Assembly (NCBI GenBank): GCA_905215695.1
Contig: CAJMQN010000001.1
Location: 186,001-250,000 of the forward strand
Direction: 5' to 3'
Source: an uncultured bacterium
Lineage (GTDB): Bacteria > Bacillota > Clostridia > Christensenellales > HGM11417
DNA length: 64,000 bases
In this document: positions 9,023-16,600 of the stretch, in pieces
Position numbering within the stretch: the first letter of the stretch is position 1
How the letters are laid out: each line of letters begins with the position of its first letter
Position numbers and translations under genes: made by a program
The notes under the pieces: model-generated
What the model was told of the DNA's origin: nothing
Seen by the model: only the letters and a program-made list of their open reading frames with translations
The model's database searches: none

Positions 9023-9921
9023 CCCGCGCCGTAGTAACTCGCGTCATAGTTGCCGATGGGTTTCCAGCCGTTGCCGCCGAAGGCTGAAGCGTAGGGCGCG
9101 AGGTCAAAGTCGCTTTCGAGCCGATAGAACTGCGCGAGGGAATCGATTCTGCCGTGTACCCCGTTGGTGTCGTCGTATAGTTCTTCGAGCCGTTCGATGT
9201 TCTCAAGCATGCGGGCGGGACGGTTCGTACCCGCGTCGTTTACGGGGTGTCCCGCTTTGAGGTCGGGGTAGTTCTCGAGTTCGGCGGCGGTGAGTTCTCG
9301 CACGAGATAGGGGTCCGTGCCTGTGCCGCTCCCGCCCTCGAAGGGATTGGACATCGCCGCCGCGCCGAACACGACCACACCGGAGACCACTGCGGGAGTG
9401 AGTTCGGCGTACAGCCAAACGTCGTAATTCCATCCGTCGATTGCACCTGTTTCAAGGGCGGTCGGGTTGAGCTCACGTCCGCGGATTGTGTGAGAAATTT
9501 GTTCGAGCTGTGTGGAAACGGGCACGGCAAAGGCGCCGCGCGCGGCAGTGCCGTTCTCGAGTTCCGCGGTGTTTGCGTAGTTCTTCATGTCCGCGACGGT
9601 CGGTGCGGGAAGTCCGGTCTTTTTCATGACGTAATAGACGGTTGCCGTCCCGACGGCACCCGAGAGGGCAAAACGGATCGATACCGTTCGAAAGGTGTCG
9701 CCCATTCTGATTTCGAGGGGCTCGAGTAAAAGATTTCCGGTTACGATCTGAAAGGAGCTTGATACGCTTGTGCTCTCCGTGCCGAATTCGTCAATCTGCA
9801 CGGCGGTCGCCTGATAGACAGCGTCGGGCAGGGGGGACGGGAACTGGACGCGATAGACGCCGCTGTCGTCCACCGGGGCTGTCTGACAGCCTACACCTGC
9901 AAGACAGAGACGTACGCTCAT
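9019..9921 (-). CDS. Middle segment of the frame-broken Ig/GLUG surface protein
   Basis: About 300 codons that make sense only as the middle of the larger gene. The first ~50 residues (VRLCLAGVGCQTAPVDDSG) continue the Cys-paired Ig-like repeat cut short at the end of the upstream segment, where the repeats read VTVCL.P.GCL. Then comes a region of ~180 residues without a clear family, including 'TVYYVMKKTG' and 'YDVWLYAELTP'. It ends with a pre-GLUG module (LAQFYRLESDFDLAPYAS, GGNGWKPIGNYD) that normally precedes a GLUG helix. The apparent ATG is an internal Met with no ribosome binding site. A single missing G in the run of five at 9930-9934 restores the junction with the upstream frame. Confidence 0.65.
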   Translation of the reverse strand: MSVRLCLAGVGCQTAPVDDSGVYRVQFPSPLPDAVYQATAVQIDEFGTESTSVSSSFQIVTGNLLLEPLEIRMGDTFRTVSIRFALSGAVGTATVYYVMKKTGLPAPTVADMKNYANTAELENGTAARGAFAVPVSTQLEQISHTIRGRELNPTALETGAIDGWNYDVWLYAELTPAVVSGVVVFGAAAMSNPFEGGSGTGTDPYLVRELTAAELENYPDLKAGHPVNDAGTNRPARMLENIERLEELYDDTNGVHGRIDSLAQFYRLESDFDLAPYASAFGGNGWKPIGNYDASYYGAG

Positions 9922-11162
9922 ACCCGGTTCCCCCTGCCCACGATCCAGGGAATCGGGTCGGTGATAACCGCGCCGTCCCCGGGGGTATCAATGGTAGGTG
10001 GAGGTACGAAACCGGCTTCGACGGCAAATCCGCTCTGAACATCCGCGCTCACCCGCCCGTTTGGCGAAGTCTGCCGCGCGGTGACCGTGTAACTTCCCAC
10101 CGGAAGCGCGACGGGAAAGGTGACCCCGTAGGAGCCGCTTTCGTTGGCAACGGTGTCGAGACAGCCGTAACTCCCGAGACAGACGGTGACGATGTTTCCC
10201 GGAATCGCGGTGCCCAAGATGGGCGGGCGGCGTTCGGAGATGACTGCGCCGTTCGGGGGAGAATCTATGGTGGGCGGCGGAAGAGGTTCGCTGTTTTGCA
10301 CTGTGAAGGAGCTTACGCTCTCGGGACTGATGTCGCCCAAAGCGTTGGATTGCGTGGCGGTGAGAGTATAGGGTCCGTCGGGGAGCTCCGCCGGAAAGGT
10401 GACGCTCCAATTTCCGCCCGTGTCCGCTGTCGTATTGAGACAGCCGAAGGGGTCGAGGCAGACAGTGACGGTGTTTCCCGCGTCCGCCGTCCCCCCGATG
10501 AGGGGACGGCGCTCGGAGATGACCGCGCCGTTCGGCGGCGTGACAATGACGGGCGGGTCAAGTCTGCCTCTGCCGCCCCGCACTTTAAAGTCGTTCTGCG
10601 CAGAAGGGCTGACCCTGACGCCGTCCGTTTGACTCGCGGTGACCGAATAGAGACCGTCAGGCAGTTCTCCGGGAAATTGGACAGCCCAACTTCCGCTCTG
10701 ATCCGCGAGCGCGGTCAGGCAGTCAAAGGGCGCAAGGCAGACGGTGACGGTATTTTTCGGCTCTGCTGTGCCTGTGATGACGGGCGTCCGATCCGCGATG
10801 CTCGAGAGGTGCGCAGGGTAGAGAATGACCGGAGGCGGAAGGGGTTCCGGCGGGGGCGTGGGCGGTACGGGGGTAGGGACTGCGATTCGGAAAGCGACCT
10901 GATCGCAGTGACAACAGCCTCGATAATAGGTTTGCGCCAAGATAAAATGCTGACCGTTCGCGAGCGTTCTGCCGTACGGGAGCGTCCAGCTCCCGTCGGA
11001 TTCCGTCCTGACGGTGACGGGCGCGCCGCCCGCGACGCGCACGCTGACCGAAGCGCCCGGGAAGCCGTAGCCCCGGACGGAGGTCAGGGCGCGCAAAACG
11101 GCGCCGCCCGACGGATAAAGAATACGGAAAGGTTTTCGGATGGGACAACAGTTCGAATTCAT
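9918..11162 (-). CDS. Ig-like repeat region of the frame-broken surface protein (N-terminal segment)
   Basis: Begins at an ATG preceded by GAGGT and encodes a short Cys-containing N-terminus, one beta-sandwich (residues ~20-85) and a proline-rich linker (PTPVPPTPPPEPLPPP). At least three tandem Ig-like repeats of ~95 residues follow, each with 'PPNGAVISERRP', 'VTVCL.P.GCL' and 'LPDG.YT.TA.Q'. Repeats of this sort are typical of bacterial stalk or adhesin proteins. Oddly, no signal peptide is visible (the N-terminus is MNSNCCPIRKPFRILYP), so export is unclear. The frame stops within the fourth repeat (IPWIVGRGNRV), where homology resumes in the -1 frame. With the two segments downstream the intact gene would run 11162 to 6988, about 1390 residues. 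It is transcribed in the same direction as the alcohol dehydrogenase gene ahead of it. Confidence 0.7.
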   Translation of the reverse strand: MNSNCCPIRKPFRILYPSGGAVLRALTSVRGYGFPGASVSVRVAGGAPVTVRTESDGSWTLPYGRTLANGQHFILAQTYYRGCCHCDQVAFRIAVPTPVPPTPPPEPLPPPVILYPAHLSSIADRTPVITGTAEPKNTVTVCLAPFDCLTALADQSGSWAVQFPGELPDGLYSVTASQTDGVRVSPSAQNDFKVRGGRGRLDPPVIVTPPNGAVISERRPLIGGTADAGNTVTVCLDPFGCLNTTADTGGNWSVTFPAELPDGPYTLTATQSNALGDISPESVSSFTVQNSEPLPPPTIDSPPNGAVISERRPPILGTAIPGNIVTVCLGSYGCLDTVANESGSYGVTFPVALPVGSYTVTARQTSPNGRVSADVQSGFAVEAGFVPPPTIDTPGDGAVITDPIPWIVGRGNRV

Positions 11163-11239
11163 TTCGGATTACCTCATTTGTGAACTTGAGGGCAAAATTC
11201 CCCAACTTCATTGTATGAAACCCGAAACGTTTTTGTGTG

Positions 11240-12271
11240 TCAGAGAACGGCGATTTTGATGACGCCGTCCTTGCGCGCCTCAAAGAGTTCGTATGCCTTC
11301 AGAATTTTCTTCAGCGGGAATGTGTGCGTCACGAGGTGGGTTGTGTCGAGTTTTCTCTCCGAAATCAGCCGCAGGATTTCCGCGCAGTCGCAACCGTCCA
11401 CACCTCCCGTTTTGAAGGTGAGATTTTTGCCGTACATGTCGGGCAGGGGGAGGATCTGCGGGCGGTCATAGAGCGCGACAACGGTCACGACGGCGTTCGG
11501 TCGGGCGCACGCCCAGGCGAGACGGAAGCTCTCTTCGCTCCCCGCCGCCTCGATCACACGGTCCGCGCCCCCGTGCGCACTGTTTGTGAGGACAAAATGT
11601 TCCGCCTCCTCCGGTCCACAGACGAGTACATCGGGATAATGCTGTTTGAGAAACTGTCGGCGGACAGAATCTTTTTCGCAGACAATAACGCGCGCGGGGG
11701 ACTTTAAGAGCACGCATTGTAGGGTGCAGAGACCGGTCGGACCCGCACCGAGGAGCAGAACGGTGTCCTCCTGCCCGATTTCAGAGATTTTTGCCGCCCA
11801 AAATCCCGTTGCGAGGACGTCCCCGACGAACAGCGCTTGTAGGTCGGTGACATTGTCGGGAATCCGGTTCAAACCTTGGTCGGCGAAGGGCACGCGGACA
11901 AATTCCGCCTGTCCGCCGTCAATCCGGCAGCCAAGCGCCCAACCGCCGTCGGGATTTGTGCAGTTGTTGACGAATCCGTGTTTGCAGAAAAAGCACTTTC
12001 CGCAGAAGGTCTCCACGTTGACGGTCACGCGGTCGCCGGGACGAACGGAAGTGACTTCATTTCCTGTGCGCTCTACCACGCCGACCATTTCGTGACCGAC
12101 CGTTACGCCGAGACGCGCGCGGTGGACGCTCCCGTGTTTGATGTGGAGGTCGCTCGTGCAGATAGAGGACAGGGTGACCCGGACAATCGCGTCCTTCGGG
12201 TCGAGGATTTCGGGCAAAGGCTTTTCTGTGAGTTCAAATACGCCCGGTTTCGTATAGCTAAGCGCAAGCAT
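11240..12271 (-). CDS. Zinc-dependent medium-chain alcohol/polyol dehydrogenase
   Basis: 343 residues of the zinc MDR superfamily. Catalytic zinc ligands are visible as C38 (SSICTSD), H60 and E61 (VGHEMVG). The structural zinc cluster is C90, C93, C96 and C104 (CGKCFFCKHGFVNNC). The Rossmann NAD(P) loop is GAGPTG near 174-179. Members oxidise sorbitol, threonine, alcohols or sugar-derived polyols; the substrate is not determined. ATG 12271 has GGAGG just upstream and a consensus promoter at 12301-12329. It is divergent from the LacI gene at 12469 and shares its control region, so it may belong to that regulon. Cytoplasmic. Confidence 0.9.
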   Translation of the reverse strand: MLALSYTKPGVFELTEKPLPEILDPKDAIVRVTLSSICTSDLHIKHGSVHRARLGVTVGHEMVGVVERTGNEVTSVRPGDRVTVNVETFCGKCFFCKHGFVNNCTNPDGGWALGCRIDGGQAEFVRVPFADQGLNRIPDNVTDLQALFVGDVLATGFWAAKISEIGQEDTVLLLGAGPTGLCTLQCVLLKSPARVIVCEKDSVRRQFLKQHYPDVLVCGPEEAEHFVLTNSAHGGADRVIEAAGSEESFRLAWACARPNAVVTVVALYDRPQILPLPDMYGKNLTFKTGGVDGCDCAEILRLISERKLDTTHLVTHTFPLKKILKAYELFEARKDGVIKIAVL

Positions 12272-12300
12272 AGACTCCTCCGTTGTGTTTCTTTGACCGC

Positions 12301-12329
12301 ATTATACCACGCTCGCGCGGCGAAATCAA
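12301..12329 (-). promoter_or_regulatory. Promoter of the zinc alcohol dehydrogenase
   Basis: On the minus strand TTGATT (12324-12329) and TATAAT (12301-12306) are separated by 17 bases, with TGG forming an extended -10. A leader of ~25 bases leads to the GGAGG-preceded ATG. Confidence 0.75.
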
Positions 12330-12392
12330 CCTTGCGCCGGGTTCCAATATTCCCAAAACTTGGAAAAGTTTGAAAAAATTTTTTAAACCCTA

Positions 12393-12421
12393 TTGACAAG
12401 GCAAAAAGAGTGTGCTATACT
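12393..12421 (+). promoter_or_regulatory. Promoter of LacI-family gene 1
   Basis: TTGACA (12393-12398), 17-base spacer, TATACT (12416-12421) with an extended TGC. The palindrome at 12432-12453 lies over or just past the expected transcription start. Confidence 0.8.
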
Positions 12422-12431
12422 ACATTTACAA

Positions 12432-12453
12432 AATATGTCCGCGCGTACATATT
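12432..12453. promoter_or_regulatory. Palindromic operator at the LacI 1 promoter
   Basis: A 22-base near-perfect palindrome: arm AATATGT, central CCGCGCG, arm ACATATT, with one mismatched pair. The central CG and position just downstream of the -10 are typical of LacI-family operators, so autorepression is the likely role. Binding by the adjacent LacI is inferred. Confidence 0.65.
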
Positions 12454-12468
12454 GGGAGGTGAGGGCGA

Positions 12469-13443
12469 TTGGTGACCAAAGAGGACGTTGCGCAGGCGGC
12501 GGGAGTTTCAACGGCGACGGTGACGCGGGTGCTCTATGGGAAGGGATATGTCTCTGAAAAGGCGAGACAAAAGGTCATGGAGGCGGTGACGGAGCTGAAG
12601 TACCACCCGAACAAGGTCGCGAGCAACCTTGCAAAGAAGCGGAGCAACGTCATCGGCGTGCTCGTGGAAGACCTGATGAACTCCTATTATACGCAGATTG
12701 TGGAGGCGATGGCGGTTCGCGCGAACGAATTGGACAGCATTGTTTCCCTCTTCGTCGTCAAAAACAAGGCAATGCAGCTGGTGCTCGACGACTTAATCGG
12801 CAATCGTGTGTGCGGCGTTGTGAACCTTGCAATGTTTACCTGCGACGAGGAACACTTAAAGCAGCTTCATGACGTCGGGATTCGGGTCTATAACTTTACG
12901 GACGAGGATTCACGGTTCGTGAAAGTGGACTACAGACCGGGAATGGATCAGGCGCTTGCGCTCTTAAAGAGCAAGGGACACAGAAACGTGGCGTTTGTTG
13001 CGGGACTCGAGGAAACGCTTTCCAAGAAGGATTCCCGTGTGAAACGGTTTTTGGAGCGGCGCAGAGAATTGGGGTTCTCGGAGGACGATCGGCTGATTCG
13101 CTACGCGGACTACCCCAAGGAGAAGGCTCACAAGGTCGGCTATGACATAACGATTTCTTTGATTGAAGAGGGGATTCCCTTCGACGCGATGTTTTGTCTG
13201 ACCGACATGATGGCGATGGGCGCAATCAAGGCGCTGACGGATCGGGGATTGCGCGTGCCGCAGGACGTATCTCTCATCGGCTGCGACAATTTGGAATTTA
13301 CGGGATACTTTGCGCCCGCGCTCACGACCATTCACGTCGATAAGGAATTGCACGGTCGGGCGTATGTGGATTCCATTCTCGGACTGGAAACGGGGGAAGT
13401 TGTGATTTCTTCCAGCCTCGTCATCAGGGAGAGCGTAAGGTAA
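12469..13443 (+). CDS. LacI-family transcriptional regulator (cassette 1)
   Basis: 324 residues: N-terminal helix-turn-helix (EDVAQAAGVSTATVTRVLYG), hinge helix with the usual 'VASNLAKK', then a periplasmic-binding-protein-like sensor domain (SNVIGVLVEDLMNSYYTQI ... VSLIGCDNLEFTGYFAPALTTI). Such proteins repress sugar operons and let go on binding a sugar ligand. TTG at 12469 is chosen as start, 8 bases after GGAGGT (12455-12460); GTG at 12472 is the alternative. It has its own consensus promoter and a palindromic operator. It sits directly upstream of the surface-protein/ABC/GH99-like operon, which it presumably controls, and is divergent from the alcohol dehydrogenase gene. Confidence 0.92.
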   Translation: MVTKEDVAQAAGVSTATVTRVLYGKGYVSEKARQKVMEAVTELKYHPNKVASNLAKKRSNVIGVLVEDLMNSYYTQIVEAMAVRANELDSIVSLFVVKNKAMQLVLDDLIGNRVCGVVNLAMFTCDEEHLKQLHDVGIRVYNFTDEDSRFVKVDYRPGMDQALALLKSKGHRNVAFVAGLEETLSKKDSRVKRFLERRRELGFSEDDRLIRYADYPKEKAHKVGYDITISLIEEGIPFDAMFCLTDMMAMGAIKALTDRGLRVPQDVSLIGCDNLEFTGYFAPALTTIHVDKELHGRAYVDSILGLETGEVVISSSLVIRESVR

Positions 13444-13450
13444 ATCGTAC

Positions 13451-13560
13451 AAAAACGTACACTTTTTCGTAAAAGAAAAAACTCCCGTTTTCTGAAAGAA
13501 AACAAGAGTTTTTCAAAAAAAACAAATTGAAATTGTTTCATACGAAAAAGTGTGCTTAAA
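13451..13560. promoter_or_regulatory. Paired operator-like sites flanking a hairpin, cassette 1
   Basis: Site A (core GTACACTTTTTCGT, 13457-13470) and site B, its inverted copy (ACGAAAAAGTGTGC, 13542-13555), share a perfect 13-base inverted repeat (13459-13471 and 13541-13553). Their centres are 93 bases apart and a terminator-like hairpin lies between. The same core recurs downstream of the LacI gene of cassette 3. Binding by a LacI-type dimer or looping tetramer is inferred. Confidence 0.5.
13476..13514 (+). terminator. Terminator after LacI gene 1
   Basis: AAAAACTC then GTTTTC pair with GAAAAC then GAGTTTTT around a TGAAA loop, with a two-base internal bulge; a T run follows. It separates the regulator from the operon it precedes. 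Confidence 0.7.
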
Positions 13561-13647
13561 CGAATAATATTTTTTGCAAAAAAAGCAAAATTTTGCAAAA
13601 GATAAAAGTTAGCAGTTGCCGGAGTCGGCGCGTTTCAGAAATAAATA

Positions 13648-13668
13648 AAAGGAACGGGGAGTTCCTTT
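13648..13668 (+). promoter_or_regulatory. Leader hairpin just upstream of the cassette 1 operon start
   Basis: AAAGGAAC pairs with GTTCCTTT around GGGGA, ten bases before the GAGGAAAG ribosome binding site. It could protect the 5' end or tune translation. No confident -35/-10 pair was found between the paired sites and this hairpin. Confidence 0.35.
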
Positions 13669-13690
13669 ATATAAAATGAGGAGGAAAGTT

Positions 13691-16600
13691 ATGAACAAGA
13701 CGAAGAAAATCCCTCTGTTGCTGTTGGTACTGGTGATGGTCTTATCCGCAACGATTGGGCTGTTTGCCTTCGCGGCAGCGGACGAGTGGGAAGAGAATAC
13801 TTCCATCGACGCGCGCGGGGACGCGAACGGGTGGGTGACAAACTTTATTGCGAGCACTCACACCACCGCACATTCGGTGAAGGGAAACATGACGACGCTG
13901 ACGCAGTCAGCAGGAGGTCCCGCGCTCTACGGGATGAACCTGTATCCGCTCATCGAGGCGGGAAAGGATATTTCTTTCTGGGTGGACAACAGCAAGGGCG
14001 CCACGGGCGGCGTGTATATGGGCATCGTGCTCTCCAATTTGAAAACGCCCGATTGGGGCTTTAACTCCCCGGGCGCGACTATCGGCATTATTCAGAACAA
14101 GGACGGCTGGCAGGTGCACAAGGGCGCGTCCGCCGTGCAGGCGATTCAGAATCCGCTGACCGCCGGAAAGCATAAAATCACCTTCCATATCGGCGAAAAG
14201 GCGGGCGAGTCCTGGATGAAGATGGACGAGACCCTTATGCATGGTCAAGACGGAATGGCAGAAGCGAAAAAAAGCGTTCTGAGTAAGGTCACCAAAGCGG
14301 ACTTTGCGAGCGGTTATGCCATGCTGTACGTTGTCGGCGTCAACGGTGAAAACACCGTTTCGGTTTCCGGCGTCAATCAGCCCGAAATCACGGAAGTGAC
14401 GGGCGCGGATTCGACGATTTCCGCGACATCTCCCCGGGACATCACCGCAAAGGTTGCCGCAGTGGGAACGGTCGGACTTTCGGTCACGAATAAGGACGGA
14501 AAGATTGTCAAAGTTCCCGCGGAATATTATTCGTACGATGCGAAGAGCAAACTTCTGACGATTAAGAAAGAAGTGTTTTCCGCCCGCGCCGCGGAATCCT
14601 ATCTGCCTCTCGATACGGTCTTCTATGTTTCGGACGAAAACGGCTACAATACAATCTCCGTCAAGGTCTCCTATGAGTTCGACGCCAACGGCTGGAATAC
14701 AAAACTGATGGAAGGTACCGAGCAGGGAACGTCAGGCGGCGGCGGAGTGCTCGGCACGACGTCGATCGTGGACGGATATACCCATACCGGGAATCAGGTT
14801 GCGAGAATGTATCAGGGCGAAGCCCTCGATCTCTCCAAGCCGATTTCCTTCGAGTTCTCCTATGCGATTTCGGCATGGGCGGGCAAGGATTGGTGGACCC
14901 GCCTGATTATCGCGAACGGAATGGAAGAGGCTGCCGCCGGCGATCCATTGAAGGAGACAAAGCCTGTTCTCAGTATGATTTTCAAGGGAGACTACAGCGC
15001 AGCGCAGCTCCAGACAGGCGGAACGGCGAAGGAATTCTTGTTAAAGGACGCGGGAGTTACTACGCTCACAGCCGCGCCGACAAGCGTCTTCGATATCGGC
15101 AAAAAGCTGGCGATCCGTATCGAAATCGGAGAGACGGCGGCTGATTCCAAGGTCTATGTCAACGGCGTCAAAGCCTTCGATCTCAACGTGACGCGGTCGA
15201 GTTTCCCCGAGGGCGCGTATCTCGTCACTTTCCCGGAGGGCGGGACGGACTTCCTGCTCGGCGGGTTGGGAAAACCGGTCATCGAGAAGGCGAGCAAGAC
15301 GGAGTGGACGTATCAAGATTCGGACGGCGTTGACTTCACCGTTATACCCGGCGCGGATTTAAAAGACGTGAAGGTTGGCTTTACGGCTTTCACCGCTGAC
15401 GCCGGAAAACTTGCGGAGGCGAAATATACCTATCTCGCCGCGGAGGATTTCACCGTCGAGGGCAATGTAGTTAAGATAAAGAAAGAGACGTTCGCGAGCG
15501 GAAAATTGCCCACGGACTGCTATATCAAGATCGAAACCGCGGCGGGCGCGTCAACGACCCGGCTCGCTGTCAAGAACGGAACAATTTCCTACGACGGCAA
15601 GACGGAATTCACGCTCGAGAACGCGGACAGCGACTTTGCGCTCGATTTTAAATACGAGGGCGCGGAGAAATTCGAAGTGCTCGAGGGCGTTTTGCAGAAC
15701 ATGACCGGCGCGGCGGCGCTGAAGGCGGACACCGATTTTGTGATTGCGCCCAAGGCGGACGCGGAGGGCGTCTATACGCTCTCGATCCGCAAGGAACACC
15801 TTGCCGGACTCGAGCCGGGCGTGTATCATTACTTCCTGCGCACGGGCGCGGGAGACATTGACGTGTACGTCTATCTCAAGCCCGCGGAGGCGGGATGGGT
15901 CATGCGGAGTTCCCGCGGCACCGTTACGGCGGACGAGAACGGGGTCTATGACAATCTCGCGCTCAACGGAGTCAATTCCAAAGACGAGACGGCTTCCGGC
16001 AGAGCTTTCTATTCCGAGGGCTTTGACGTGACCAAACCGATCTATCTCGAACTCGAGACCCCCAACGGCGTCAACGGCGACGGAAAAGGGGGCTGGGTAC
16101 TTCTCGGTCTGACCAGTACGCCCTTCCAATACGAGTACTTCAGCGAAAACACGCAGGAAGTCCTTCTGCGCATGCTCTTTCAGTCCGATTCGGACGGCAA
16201 CAAGCACAGCTGGCAGGCGTTCGCCGGATTCAAGACGCAGCCTTCTGTTTCGCTCAAGAGCCGGCTCAACGAGAACAACAAGAACCTGTTTGAATTCTTT
16301 ATCGGAACAGAGGAGAACCCCGGTTACGTCAAACTCAACGGCGAAAAACTCAACGTCGAACTTAACGTCACACAGAAGGACTTCGTGGGCGGCAAGGTGT
16401 ACGTCGGCTGGTTCAAGGGACAGAATGACGGCGCATTCGACGTCAACGCCGACGTCAACGCGGTTGCGGTCAAGGACTTAAACGACGATATCCTCAAGCA
16501 TACGCTCGGTTCGACCAAGGGATTCGAGGTAGAGCTTGCGAACAACTCCGAGAACCTGACCATCAAGGGCGGAGACGGCGAGACGCTCGACAAGAGCCTC

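Noticed and set aside
9019..9934. Programmed -1 frameshifting in the Ig/GLUG gene
   Set aside because: Neither site has a proper X-XXY-YYZ slippery heptamer, one A-site is a stop codon, and a third break in the same gene needs the opposite correction.
9759..11183. Plus-strand frame of 474 codons opposite the Ig-repeat gene
   Set aside because: Arg/Asp/Gly-rich low-complexity translation that mirrors the repeats of the real minus-strand gene; no start signal.
13451..13560. Inverted repeats as ends of a miniature transposon
   Set aside because: The ends enclose only a terminator, no target-site duplication is visible, and the same pair occurs at an equivalent place after another LacI gene, which favours regulation.
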